Below are positions 1-11,249 of a stretch of 64,000 nt of DNA, piece after piece. The stretch is taken from assembly GCA_030847615.1 (NCBI GenBank), contig JAUMIR010000005.1, positions 212,892,645-212,956,644 of the forward strand. The letters run 5' to 3'. The notes below the pieces were generated by a model. It worked only from the letters and a program-made list of their open reading frames with translations. It had not been told where the DNA came from and made no database searches. The DNA is from Gambelia wislizenii. Taxonomy: Eukaryota; Chordata; Lepidosauria; Squamata; Crotaphytidae. Both the position numbers and the translations under genes were made by a program. Within the stretch, counting starts at the first letter, position 1. The number at the start of each line of letters is the position of its first letter.

Positions 1-152
1 GCCATCCAGTCTGACCCCCCCGAATAGTGATTGCAAGGTAACAGCATTCAGCAAATAGACATTAGGGCCCACCTAGCTACTTCAGTATTGCAATCCTGAA
101 ATTCTTAATTGACCTTTCTCTAGGCGAGTGATTCTCAAAGTCTGGTCCGCTA

Positions 153-853
153 AGGGCTTGTCTAGATGAGAAGATATAATGCAGGTTGATGTGAATGATC
201 TCAAATTCACAGCAGCTGTCATGCCCCATGAGCCTGATGAGGCTGTAGAGTCAGAGGAGGAGGAGGGCAATGCAGGAAATGGCTCTAGGGGCCCTGCCAA
301 CCTGGAGGCTCGAGCAGAAGAAGAACCTGATCCGAGTGGGTTGACATCAGGTCCAGCAGAGAGTTCTGTCCACTCAGATAAGGATGAAGAAGAGACACAG
401 GTTGTAGCCACAGCACAGTATTATTTTTGTACTTATAAATCAAAGGTGTGCAAGTGTGACCTTCCACTTATAAAAAGCTCTTTGGTTGCCTCAGCACAGC
501 AAAAAAGCGCACACTCGATAATGTGAACATCGAAAACAGTGCTTCCAGCCACTTCCTTGTCGGCAAGCCTGCCCACTGCCTAAGCAGCAGACCAATCAGC
601 TCTCTACTTCCGCCCTCTCTGAGAATGTGCAGCATTCCAAATTGGATGTCCAGACATGCGACAATGTGCAAGCCCACACATTATTTTAAAAACTTAAGGA
701 AAAGCCATGGAGGCTTTCCCCACACAGCAGATTAAGGGTTTTGTGGTTTTTTTGGAAGGTTTTGAATACCATGAATCTCATTTGCAGCCTGTTAGAACAA
801 AAGGTATTCTGCTCGAATTCTGTGAGGAGTATTTTCACTGTCTAGACAACCCT
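153..853 (+). mobile_element. Non-autonomous DNA transposon, 'GGGCTTGTCTA' family, copy A
   Basis: The left end reads AGGGCTTGTCTAGATGAG and the reverse complement of the right end reads AGGGTTGTCTAGACAGTG, so the termini are imperfect inverted repeats. The interior aligns by eye with the copy at 17906-18554: shared blocks are the CACAGCAGCTGTCAT region, the CTTCCACTTA region, an AACCAATCAGCT-like block and the terminal GAGGAGTATTTT block. Two further copies lie in reverse orientation at 33878 and 49591. There is no transposase reading frame. No convincing target duplication was found, so the superfamily is unassigned. Open frames in it look accidental. Confidence 0.65.
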
Positions 854-1820
854 GTAATGTTTTAGACTTGTTTCCACAATTCCAGACTATTGGCCATGCC
901 ATTTAATTCTTCTGGGAGTTTACATCCAAAACATCTGGAGGATGAAAGACTGAGAACACTGTGCTACATTATACCTAGTGCTATGTCTAAGATCAATTTC
1001 TCAGTCTTTTAGACAAAAAGATTCCTCTTCTTTAGGTGATATCTTAGACATATTGTTGTGCCTATTTGGTGTCATTGCATATATTTTAGAAACCTACTTA
1101 TTGCAAAACATTATGGGGAAAGAGATACAAAACTACTCATGTCCACCCAACCAGACTGGGCAAGTGGTTCTGGGCCCCAGCAACAAGATGAACATACACA
1201 GAACCGAGTGGATGAGGATGGATTCTGTGCAGTTACCCTTTCTTCCCTACACAATCAAATGTTAGCAGGGATGGAGGGAGACTCACAGCACAGGCTCTTT
1301 CACATTTCTGGATTTGTTAGGGTGATTCATTTCCATACAAATTATTTTATTTCTCATAGCAATTCAAATTAATTTCATCATCGTATGATATTCTAGCTGC
1401 CTTCATTCTAACAGAGGATCAATATATTCTGAAGTATACACTGCAATTTGATCATGGGTTCTGACAGCATGTTTGTCACATAATTACTAATAAGCCTTCA
1501 GATTTCCAAATTCTGAAAGATGCCCTTCAAGTTCTTTGTTAGTTTTTCTGGAAAAACATGATAATTAAACTAGTCTCAATATTAACCAAAGTGTGAGGTT
1601 GTTTTTATTTATTTTTTAAGAAAGGAAACAGTAGACCACAGAACTTAGGCATCCTTTGCCTAACAAAAAGAATAATGGAAAGTAAGCATGAAATGGAATT
1701 ATAGCTTGCAGTTATCAGAATACTGACTTTTCCTTTGCACACATGGGTTACAATATATTTACTCTGAATTAAGTACCTCTAAAGTCAGCAGAATGGGTGA
1801 GTTCTTTAGTAAGTGTGCTT
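854..1820. other. Presumed TMCC3 intron 1, no recognised feature
   Basis: AT-rich sequence with no coding exon, RNA gene or repeat that I can recognise. Short open frames have no domain-like content. Confidence 0.4.
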
Positions 1821-1866
1821 AAAATAAAATACAAATACAAAAATACAAATACAAATACAAATATAT
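1821..1866. repeat. (AATAC)n microsatellite
   Basis: Repeated ACAAAT/AATAC units form a short, slightly imperfect pentanucleotide tract. Confidence 0.8.
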
Positions 1867-1884
1867 GGGCCCTTCAGCAAATCA

Positions 1885-2168
1885 AGCCTGGACTCTCCCT
1901 AGAAGCCAAGATGACTAGGCTTGTGACTGTTTTACCTTAGACATATCATGAGAAGACATGACTCACTAGAAAAGACAATGATGGCACAGTAGAAGGCAGT
2001 AGGAAAAGAGGAAGACCCCCATTACAGGTGGATAGACTCAATCAAGGAAGCCACAGCCCTGAGTCTGCAAGACCTGAGCAGGGCTGTTGATGATAGGGTG
2101 ACTTAGAGGTCTCTCATTCATAGGGTCATCATAAGTCCAAGTTGATTTGACGGCAATTAACAACAACA
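1885..2168 (+). mobile_element. RTE-BovB LINE, 3' terminal fragment
   Basis: The plus strand keeps degenerate coding sequence typical of the BovB ORF2 C-terminus: a piece like KRGRPHYRWIDSIKEA, followed by LSLQDLSRAVDDRV. It then runs into the non-coding 3' end with the TCATAAGTCCAAGTTGATTT block and a CAACAACAA tail. The 5' end is truncated, which is usual for LINEs. Stops and lesions show it is dead. Horizontal spread of BovB among squamates and mammals is known from the literature; nothing here shows when this copy arrived. Confidence 0.8.
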
Positions 2169-3689
2169 AAAGCAGTATTCAAATTATTGGAAGCCAAGAT
2201 GCAACTACAAGGTTGTTTCCAATATTAAATGACTATATATTGAGATTACCTTTAAAATATGAAAATATTCAGATTATATAAATGTTTAATGGGAAATTTG
2301 CTTTAATAAAGGAAAGCACACAACAGATTTCAATATGTATAAGTGGACAAGGAACAGTACCATTTTTCAAAGAAGAAAACAAACAGTGAAAGCAAGACGT
2401 GAAAGCAGTATCAGCCATCTGAAAGGCTTTAAAAGGCAAAGCAGCATCTGGAACAATTCAGTTCTGTGGATTAATATGTGTTCCTCCCGCAACAAACGTT
2501 GCTTCCCTATTTGTGATGTCTGTTGGGGGAGGAACACATCCCCCCTGACCCTCTTCCAAGCAGAAGTTTTGCCTCTGGTTCCCTCCCAGAACAGCTATCC
2601 AAAACAAAACTATCAGACTGCCCAGTTCTCACTGTTTATGGGGACAGAAAAGAAAATGGTTGAAAAGCTGACAAGACAGCCACAGTTAAAAACTGTGCCA
2701 AATAAAAAAATAAATCTAAGCAGTTTGACAGTCAAGAAAGGCAGAACAGGGTAGGAAAATAGTCCTGAAGAACTGATACAAGTTTTTTTCTTTATGCTTC
2801 TAAAATAACACACACACACTGCAGGGAAGCTTATCTGTAAGATTACCCATGCAGGATAACAATAATTTTAAAATAATGTTTTAGTGAGCAACTTCTTAGT
2901 TAAATATACAAATCAGTTATTTCTGATGTTCATGGGCTCCTGTATAAAATACTGTAATGCTAAAATGGTATTTTAAATTGTTTATCTTGTATCACTTTCC
3001 CATGTGGTAGTCTAATTTAGCTAGTCTGTCAATACAAGTGCTTTAATAGAACAGGGATGAAAATCCTCCAAAAAGTATGATCACAATTATAATTACCTCC
3101 TCTCCTAACAAGTAGCCATTCATTCCCAACTCGGTCACTTATTCCTTCAACTAAATTTTTAATGAAAGCCCACAGAAGTGGACAAAGCAGTGGGAGATAT
3201 GTTGATCAAATACAGGCCTTGATCTCACCATGATTTAGGAACAAATTTCACAGAAGATACTGTTGAAAGAACTGTGGAAATTTAGCTAAACCAGTGTACA
3301 AAGCAGATAAAAAGCTGAGGAAGAAGAACCTCTGTTTTGCTTACAGGCACAATTTAACATAATTCAACTATTTCTTTATGGCAGTCTGTCCCAAACCTGT
3401 TGACTTTCAGGTATGTGGGAATTCAACCCTAACCAGGACGGGCACTGGCAAAGAATAAGCAGGCTACCAGACTTACCTGGTGGCGGTTTTGTGATCCGGC
3501 CATGGGCCCCGTCACCCCACGTGGAGGGCATGGCTGGCTGAGTTGAGGAACGTGTGACAGCCAATCAGAGAGCAGCTTGGCTGGCTTTGATTGGCTGGGG
3601 GGATTTGTTTTCAGCCAATCGGAGCAGAGCACCCAGCTCCAGTCCGATTGACTGAAATAACAGGGGAAGCAGCCTTCAGCTGAAGGCTT
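2169..3689. other. No gene recognised; intron 1 sequence
   Basis: No exon or classified repeat is recognised in 2169-3400. From about 3400 to 3690 the sequence becomes GC-richer and carries CCAATCAG / CCAATCGG boxes. This part may be the non-coding flank of the DIRS fragment that follows, but I cannot prove it. Confidence 0.35.
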
Positions 3690-4010
3690 TTTTCTGGTCC
3701 GGCAGTGTGCCTGACAGTGAATATCAGCTTCTCCGTTCGCCACATTCCTGGCTTGGATAACGAAATTGAGGATGCATTGTCTCGATTCCAGGAAGATTGG
3801 TTTCGTGCACTGGCTCTGAACGTGGATCCCAAGCCAGTGATATTTCCAGAAGATCTCTGGCAACTTGGGAAGGAGTCGTGATTCAAGGAATACTCAATTC
3901 ATTGGCACCGTCAACCCAGTCAGCCTACAAGAGAGCTGTTGGCCAGTTCTTTGCCTTCAGAAAGAGGAACAGCCAAAAGCCTCTCATCCCTAAGCAAGAT
4001 CCACTCTTTT
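3690..4010 (+). mobile_element. DIRS-type tyrosine-recombinase retrotransposon fragment
   Basis: One frame (about 3718-3870) reads VNISFSVRHIPG then LDNEIEDALSRFQ, and continues to ...FPEDLWQLG. This is the end of the RNase H region and its linker, as seen in vertebrate DIRS elements (compare the RHIPG...ADALSR signature). A second frame (about 3870-3990) reads LNSLAPSTQSAYKRAVGQF, which resembles the N-terminal core-binding part of the element's tyrosine recombinase. The two frames overlap out of register; that is common in DIRS elements, but a frameshift is also possible. The catalytic recombinase domain is absent, so the copy is a fragment. Shadow open frames exist on the minus strand. Confidence 0.7.
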
Positions 4011-4571
4011 AACCACATGAAGCAACAGGCCTCATAATACAGTTTAAGGTAGTCCTATACTGCTTCTTTCTTTGGCATCACACATTATCTTAAATTTAAT
4101 TCTAGGCTTCTTCATCTGCCAAACAAATCAGGAAATGTCCTTCTGCCATTTCACAAATAGTTTTCCATTTCTTATTATGGGGATCATTTGAAAATAAAAT
4201 AAAAGCCTTGGCAGGACATTTGCTCTGATTGTTACAATTCTGCCCATTCAAACTTTGCCTTTGGTCCACATGTAATTTGTCCACCTGGATTCTGTCCAGG
4301 CATTCTACAGGAAGAGCCAAATTAAGTAGTGTCTGGCCTCATTTCTATTTTCCATCTCTAGAATGGGTTGACAATGCCTTTGCTACAGTCGCCATTCTCA
4401 TCACATTTTCCTTAAGCTTCTCAGTAGGCACCTGAGAGACTAACTGGTGCTATGCAAGGGCTCAGACTCAGATTTGGCCCTGGAGTCTGATACTGTGGAT
4501 CCCTACTATACATATTGACTGAATTAAAGAATATTCCACAAAATAAAGGCTACCATCCATGCACTATGGAC
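4011..4571. other. No gene recognised
   Basis: Nothing recognisable. There are short open frames on both strands without motif content. Confidence 0.35.
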
Positions 4572-4801
4572 AAGCCCAGTTTAAGCAATTTTGGGAGCCC
4601 TGCAACACTTTATTTTGGGGGGCCCATATGTTTATCTCCAAGTCAATATAACCTAACCTAACCTAAACTATTCACAGTACAGGATATTTAGATTATTACT
4701 AATAATGTTTTTTGCAGGAGGAGGGTTATGACAGGGCCCCCCCCCACAATGACAGGGGCTCCTGCTGCTGCAGATGCTGAAGGGCCCTTAAACCGGCCCT
4801 G
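4572..4801. mobile_element. Possible MITE with GGTTTAAG termini
   Basis: The left end has AAGCCCAGTTTAAGCA and the reverse complement of the right end has AGGGCCGGTTTAAGGG. A related end, CAGGGCCGGTTTAA, is present at about 62056. The interior has G and C homopolymer runs and no coding potential. No target duplication was verified. Confidence 0.4.
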
Positions 4802-5029
4802 ACTATGGAAATCAATGACCCCAGATATGAGGTCTGTCTATTAAATAACGAGACTGTGTTTCTACCTTTCAGACAAATCAGGGAGAACTGATTGTGAATG
4901 CTTGAGTGGTGACCTTGAACATGTCTGAACCTACATGACAAACATCAACCTTCTTGGCTGTTCAGTTAATTGTCAATCATCATTATTTAATAGACAGACC
5001 TCATATCTGGGGCCATTGACGTCCATAGT
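4802..5029. mobile_element. Mariner-like palindromic MITE
   Basis: Arms 4802-4848 and 4983-5029 are nearly perfect inverted repeats of about 47 bp. The inner part contains AGGTCTGTCTATTAAATAA, like the terminal repeats of some mariner transposons, and is bounded by TA. The inverted match continues outwards through the TGACCCCAGAT-type block. The spacer of about 134 bp encodes nothing. The superfamily call rests on resemblance to mariner ends and was not tested. Confidence 0.6.
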
Positions 5030-5783
5030 CCTGATGATTCTGGGAACTGCAGTCTAAAAATTAACATTTCCCAATTCTGACTTTTAACTTAACTAGACAT
5101 TTTATTGTTTCTGAAAGCAATTAAAAATTAAGAGTATGAACATCAGATTCAATAGTTTATTCTGAAACAGCAACTCACAAAGATGTATCTTGGACAACGA
5201 CTGGCACAAAGCTACACTTCTAAATGGAATGATATTTTTCCCCTTAAAATGTTCTTTAAAATGCTGCATCTCTGTATCAGTTTCCACATGATCTTTAAAC
5301 TGAAAAAGAAGGGCTGCTTCAAACCAGCATAAAATAATCTTAATAAATTCTGTATCAGAGGAGCGCTGGCCTTCAGAGCTATCATGTTGCATATTTTTCA
5401 AGAGAAAGAAGCTAAACAAAGGTCATGAAGATTATTCAGGTATGTAGAAAGAAGCTGTATATGGATGGTAGTATTTTGAATAGTTATGCAGATATACAGT
5501 ATGAACAGAATGAGCAAAATTGTTCTATTCAGATATGGAAATGAATCTGGATATTTGGCCTTTGTGGTTTAATGTTAAATAAATGTATTGTTTTGGTTTA
5601 TTGTACTGTCCTTTTATTTCAATTGAAAACTGAGTTACTAAAATACTATCTAAAATAATAAAGTTTTAAACTACGAAGACCAGTAACAGCAGATCTACTG
5701 ATAGTGTAATGGGCAATTCTAACATTCTCTTCCACATTTATTAAGCACTGCCATGTGTGTCATACCACAAAAAAGTAAAGTTA
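5030..5783. other. No gene recognised
   Basis: AT-rich sequence with no recognised element. The longest open frame (minus strand, near 5102-5419) shows no domain-like composition. Confidence 0.35.
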
Positions 5784-6035
5784 CAGTAAGACCGCCATAT
5801 CCACTGATTCATTATCCACTGATTCAATTATCCACAGGATATAAAACAGCACAACTACCATAGAGTCTTCCTAGAAAACGTGTCCTCTGTAGCCATTTTC
5901 TAGGTCCCCCAAGGCAGCGCTATGGTATTTTAAACTAGAAGTCTCATTATTTTCAATGGTGTTCACTACTATCCACAGTTTTTGGTTTCCACGCTCCCCC
6001 AGAACCAATCTCCAGCGGATATGGGGGTCCTGCTG
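5784..6035. mobile_element. Tigger/pogo-like MITE, CAGTAAGACC variant
   Basis: It starts with CAGTAAGACCGCCATATCC and ends with GGATATGGGGGTCCTGCTG. The terminal inverted repeats are flanked by TA on both sides (5782-5783 and 6036-6037), the expected Tc1/mariner/pogo target duplication. It is too short to encode a transposase. Confidence 0.75.
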
Positions 6036-6102
6036 TATATTGCAGCTTCTCAGTTTTTAGCAGAGGTGATAAGACTAGCCATGAAGTAATGTAGGATGGC
6101 TG

Positions 6103-6132
6103 AATATATATATATAGAGAGAGAGAGAGAGA
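6103..6132. repeat. (TA)n(GA)n microsatellite
   Basis: A short run of TATATATATATA passes into GAGAGAGAGAGA. Confidence 0.9.
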
Positions 6133-6135
6133 CTC

Positions 6136-7060
6136 AAATATAAAATGGTAGCTCTAGTTATGTGCCATAGAACTAAAATTGATCTAATGATTCATTTTGT
6201 CAGCTACAGCAAGAGGCTTAAAGGCTACTTTACCTCAAGTGGCTTAAAAATTACCTTTGAACACTTGACTACCCTAAACAAATTTAGTCAACAGAGTATA
6301 TTTATCTGTCTAGCCAGCCTATTAGTCAGCAGTCACAAAGAACACATTTGTCACTGCTTAAGAAGATACAGAGACATGGGACTTAAAACATTTGCACATT
6401 GACTCTTGAGAATCAGAAGATGGTTTGCCTAGCTTTATTTTGAAAGAGCTATACTTGCTTTAATTTGGGACATGAGTTCTTTTCTCCCTCCAAGAAATAT
6501 GCCTTATTTGTCACCTTTGTTCCCTTTTTACATTTAAAAAAAAAGAAAATGTCCTAGTTTAGATTATATTTAGGTTGGTAAGTCAATATATAAATAGGCC
6601 TTTTAAATCACTTTTGGCCTCAAATAGAGAGCCTGTGTTTAAATTATTACACCATTGGTACCTCACCCATTCTGCAAGGGAATGCAGAAATCTTGGTTCA
6701 TTTCTCCATATACAGCTTTTTTCCAAAGTTGAGTGCTTTTGGAATGAAGTGTAAGACTTTTTTTGTATAACATATCAATGAATACTATTCTGTGCTGTCT
6801 TACTATAGCTCTTCATTGTCAGTAGAATTAACAGGACCTGATGCATAAGGATTTGATTTTACTGTTTCCGACAGCTTCCTCACTAGAAAAATTACTAAAC
6901 CGTGGTGTGCCCTAGATAGACTAACTTTCTTAGGATGGCTTGACATTAGCATTTATGGAGAAAATGTCTTTATCAATTACAATTCCAAAGGACTAGTCAG
7001 AGGAGACAACATTTGTGAGTATTTGGTATGCCATTATCATGTATCATTATCATGTATCAT
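6136..7060. other. No gene recognised
   Basis: No exon or repeat family recognised. A short duplicated ATCATGTATCATT motif lies just before the LINE that follows. Confidence 0.35.
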
Positions 7061-7790
7061 GGAAGACTTCACAAAAGAGTCTGGAGCAATAAACACCTGA
7101 GGCAAAGCACAAAAATCAGTGTGTATAGAGCCATCGTACTGTCTATCCTCCTTTATGGATCTGAAACATGGGTCACCTATCGCCATCACCTACGACTCCT
7201 CGAGCGCTTTCATCAGAGCTGTCTACGCACAATCCTAAATATACACTGGACTGACTAGGTGACTAATGTTGCTGTCCTTGAGCAAGCAGGGATCACCAGC
7301 ATTGAGGCCATGATATTGAGAACACAGCTGCGCTGGGCAGGGCACATTTCTAGGATGGAGGACCATCGCCTCCCAAAAATACTACTCTACGGTGAACTCG
7401 CCACGGGTCAGCGTAAGAGGGGCACTCCAAAAAAGCAATACAAAGACTCCCTGAAACAACATCTCAGGCTTGGCCAAATTGATCACCAACAGTGGTCCGC
7501 CCTGGCCTCACATCGGGAGGCATGGAGACGCACTATCCACAATGCTGCAGCCTTATTTGAGAACTCACGACGAACAAGTCTTGAAGAGAAACGACAACGC
7601 AGAAAGAATCACAACCCAAAAACATCACCCAAGGAGACCTTCTGCTGTGCTTTTTGCAACCGGACTTGTTTATCTCGGATTGGCCTTTTTAGTCATCAGC
7701 GCGCTTGCAGAAAGCACGGGATGAGTCCTTCTTGAATCTTCGTTTGCGAAGAAAAGCCAGAGAGATCATGTATGCATATACAGACTCATC
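7061..7790 (+). mobile_element. Non-LTR retrotransposon ORF2 C-terminal fragment, copy 1
   Basis: Two stretches separated by a single TAG (7256-7258) encode the end of a LINE polyprotein. The first has VYRAIVLSILLYGSETW, the post-RT 'thumb' region. The second has VAVLEQAGITSIEAMI, LRTQLRWAGHISRMEDHRL and RYKDSLKQHL-like blocks. It ends in a CCHC-type finger, CAFCNRTCLS...HQRAC (about 7650-7712). The reverse transcriptase core is missing because of 5' truncation. The same ORF end recurs at 8294 (+), 39545 (-) and 54858 (-). I cannot name the clade safely; the C-terminal zinc finger and motif order fit jockey/I/RTE-like LINEs. Confidence 0.75.
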
Positions 7791-7891
7791 ACTATACAAA
7801 CTGCCATCTGTCAATCTGATGCACTGGAAGAATCCATTATGATTGTCTTAGGTTCAATCTGTCATCTTGTGATATGCTGTACCTTTCACTG

Positions 7892-7931
7892 AGTGATTAT
7901 CTACCATCTGAAAGTGATTATCTACCATCTG
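7892..7931. repeat. Short tandem duplication
   Basis: AGTGATTATCTACCATCTG occurs twice in tandem. Confidence 0.8.
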
Positions 7932-7939
7932 TCTCCCTA

Positions 7940-8290
7940 TATAAGTCAGCCCCTAGTGTTGGCAGGGGAGGGCTTTCTCTCAGTCCCACCCCCTTCACAG
8001 GCGTGGTTGGTGAGGACTCAGGGGCAGACTTTTCCATGACTGCTCCCAGACTGTGGAACTCCATTCCATGGGTGTTCCAATTGGGCCCCCCTCCCTGTAC
8101 TCTATTTGTTGGCAGTTGAAGACATTTGAAAAATGAATTTTAATTGGTGTGCTGCTTTTAATGTAGTATTTTTATTGATATTATGTTTTTAATCATGATG
8201 TGTTTTAAACTATCATATTTTAATCATGGTAATAATTTAATACTTTTTAAACTTTGTAATGTTTTAGTTGTTTGTTTTTAATTACTGTAA
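7940..8290 (+). mobile_element. L2/CR1-clade LINE 3' end fragment
   Basis: The frame contains GGLSLSPTPFTGVVGEDSG then DFSMTAPRLWNSIPW. This is the C-terminal tail seen in vertebrate L2-like ORF2 proteins (compare the APRLWN block). An AT-rich 3' untranslated tail follows. It lies between two copies of a different LINE. Confidence 0.6.
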
Positions 8291-8293
8291 TCT

Positions 8294-8782
8294 CGTTTCT
8301 AGAATGGAGGACCATCGCCTCCCTAAAATTGTACTCTACGGTGAACTCACCACAGGTCAGTGTAAGAGGGGCGCTCCAAAAAAGCGATACAAGGACTCCC
8401 TGAAACATCTCAGGCCTGGCCAAACTGATCACCAACAATGATGTGCCATGGCTTCACATCGGGAGGCATGGAGATACACTATCCACAATACTGCAGCCTT
8501 ATTTGAGAGCTCACGCCTAACAAGTCTTGAAGAGAAACGACAATGCAGAAAGAATCACAACCCGGAAACATCACCCAAGGAGACCTTCTGCTGTGCTTTC
8601 TGCAACAGGACATGTTTATCTCAGATTGGCCTTTTTAGTCATCAGCGTGCTTGCAGAAAGCACAGGATGAATCCTTCCTGAATCTTCATTTGCAAAGAAA
8701 AGCCAGAGAGAGAATCTGCCTTGAATCCCATCTTGGGAGAAAGGCAGGATATAAATCCAATAAACAAACAAACAAAAATGTT
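8294..8782 (+). mobile_element. Non-LTR retrotransposon ORF2 C-terminal fragment, copy 2
   Basis: It starts in the MEDHRLPKIVLYGEL region, shifts frame, and ends in the zinc finger CAFCNRTCLSQ...HQRACRKHR. The 3' UTR ends in GGCAGGATATAAATCCAATA followed by an (AAAC)n-like tail, so this copy shows the true 3' end of the family. It overlaps the region covered by copy 1 and is therefore a separate insertion or a duplication. Confidence 0.75.
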
Positions 8783-9033
8783 ATCTTTTGTTGTTGTTGT
8801 CATGTTAACCTTGATTAAAATAAAATGAAAAAATATGAATAAACTTTTTGCCACCCCTCCCCTCTTTTATGTGGAAATTGTCAGTTAACCATAGTTTCCC
8901 ATTAAATCTGTATCAGAAAATTATGGTCACTAACTTCAAAACAACTAGGTTATTAGGCCTAAATCCAATTGCTAGTCCCAACAAATGCAGAACAGGCTAG
9001 TCAATTACCAATAGCTTTAAATAAGCATTAACT

Positions 9034-9165
9034 TTGCTGTTGTTGTTGTAGTATGCCTTCAAGTTGTTTCCGACTTATGGCGACCCTAAGGTAAACCTAT
9101 TCTGGGCTTTTATTGGCAAGATTTGTTCAGGAGGTTTGCCTTTGCCACCTTCTGAGGCAGCAATT
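9034..9165 (-). mobile_element. MIR/CORE-like SINE, 3' half
   Basis: In reverse orientation it shows GTTGTTGTTGTAGTATGCC, TTATGGCGACCCTAAGGT and GGCAAGATTTGTTCAGGAGG, shared with the complete copies at 24129 and 58855. The tRNA-derived head is missing. Confidence 0.8.
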
Positions 9166-10986
9166 GAAACAATAAGTCTACACTAGTCAAGACTAGCAAC
9201 TGAATATAGGCATTAAACTTCAAGCCATGCTTCTAAACCCCGGCAGATTTGTTTCAAAGCTGGTAACAATAGTTTCCTTGCACAGATTAAATGGGAAATA
9301 ATGGTTTACAGAATTCTGCAGATTCAGATAGTACATCTTTGACTTCTATGTCAGCCAACTTATTTCTGATAAGACTTACTATGTACTAAGAATGTAATCC
9401 CTGTTTACTTGTGGATGAAAAGTAGCTGCAAATTTACAATTTTTAATCTGGTTATTGGATACCTACACACATTCTAACCATTTAAAGAAACCTAACTCTC
9501 CCCCTTCTTAAGTCTATCAAGGATTCACTTTTTAAAATTACAGCAAAGAAAAAAACATCACCACATGGTAGAGGAGTGGTGAAAATCCTTGTACCATGCA
9601 TAGTTTCAGAGTAGCCAGACATGCTGACAATTAGTATATAAATAGTCACATATAAATAGTTGCAGAGAATGACTGGGAACACAGTCCACTGGAACAGAGT
9701 ATCAACAGAGACAGAAAGCCAACAATCCAGGTGAAAGTATCCCTCCTCAGAAACATGTGCCTTTTTTTCTCTGCCTCAGGGTCAGTATCTAGCATCTTTA
9801 GGCAAGTACAGGGAGGTGATGGCAGCCCATTGCTATGTCTGCTCTGATCTCCTTTTAAGTCTATTCAGCATTTTAGTTTCCCATAGTACCCCCAAAGAGT
9901 GTTGCTGGGGCACTGTGATAAAGTGAGCCTAGACCCAGTGCTACTAAAGGCATGACTGCTAACTACAGGGCAACTGACAAAGGACCACTGATGGAAAAGG
10001 AGGTCCACTAGAGAGCATTTTTGTCAGGGCCCCTTCAAACCTGAAGCCAACCCTGCTAGCCAAACAAGATCTGAGACTGGAAATCTGGAAAACTCTTCAA
10101 AATACCAAAGTACTGGCTTAATTGTTCTGTGTTGTGAAGCTTTCCTAATATGCAGAGCAAAAGTAGCTAACCAGGAAAGAGATCTTAGGATCAATATAAG
10201 GCCAATGAAATTCAGTTCAATAAACTATGATGTGGTATGAATACCTTACATTAAAGAATCAGGAAGTGCATTGGATTAGGGAATCCCTTCCCCCATCTCC
10301 CCTTTCTGTCACGATTTCTCATTGCCCATATTCCTTCAACCCTAAATATTACATCAACAATGAACTTAACTGCTATTAAGGCTAACCAAACTGGAGTCTT
10401 AAATAGCTTAACCATGGCTAAAGTAAGTGATGATGTAATATTTTAAAACAGAGAAATAATAAGCATGTACTGTAACATCTTAGATTCTTATTTATGAGAC
10501 ACTTGGAAATTTACCCATCATTTATTTTTTGATGCTAATAGTTCTTCTATTGATATAAGATGCTAATATATCTTAAACGAAACAAACAAAAATCATGGCA
10601 CTACCTGCACCTTGTTTTACATGAAGCTCTATGCCATATGGATCCAAAATATTGAGTATTTCATGCATATAAAGGGCTATCCCCATACACCCAATAACAA
10701 AATCTCAAGATTATTGCTATCAAGTAGCACAAATAATTATTACCAACAAAACGAAATAGCTGGTAAATAGCATTTATAGATAATTGCTGGTTACAAACTA
10801 GATTTGTTAAACATGAGTATGCCGAGGGACTGTTAACCAGTTTTAAAGGCTCATATTGTCCCATACCAGATATAACCATCTTAGTAACGCTTGTAATCAA
10901 ATAAACCATAGTTTATTAGGCTTATGAGTATTGTGATTGCACTCTACCTCCTCCTGCTTTTCACACTCCAAAATTTATCCTGAGGA
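9166..10986. other. No gene recognised
   Basis: Nearly two kilobases without a recognised exon, RNA or repeat. Composition is ordinary and AT-rich. Confidence 0.35.
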
Positions 10987-11240
10987 TTGACTACACGGCA
11001 AAAACACAAACAAAAAATGGGAAAAATTCAAACAGAATACCATTGGTCCTCACGTTTGGTGGGCCACATACACAATATTCGGAAGGAGGGGAGGCAAAAA
11101 AACCAGGAAATCCATGACTTTCCATCCCACTATTTTCCCCAGATTTTTAAAAGTATGTAAGTATTCAGTTTTTTGATGTTGTGAACATACCGGTACTATA
11201 TATCTCTGGTTTCCTGATAACCGGAAGTATAGTGGGAAGG
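10987..11240 (-). mobile_element. Diverged relative of the GGGCTTGTCTA-family MITEs
   Basis: It has TGACTACACGGCAAAAACAC at the left, then ATATTCGGAAGGAGGGG and a CAGATTTTTAAAA-like block. The order and spacing match the reverse-oriented copies at 33878 and 49591 (ATATTCGGAAGGAGGGGGG, then GTGTTTTTAAAA). The right end was not located and may lie in the GC-rich block beyond. Confidence 0.4.
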
Positions 11241-11249
11241 GGCGGGCTG

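Noticed and set aside
179..526. A 115-residue acidic protein at the left edge
   Set aside because: It lies wholly inside MITE copy A and is not kept in the other copies.
3429..3886. A 144-residue minus-strand protein
   Set aside because: It is the shadow of the DIRS fragment and its flank on the opposite strand.
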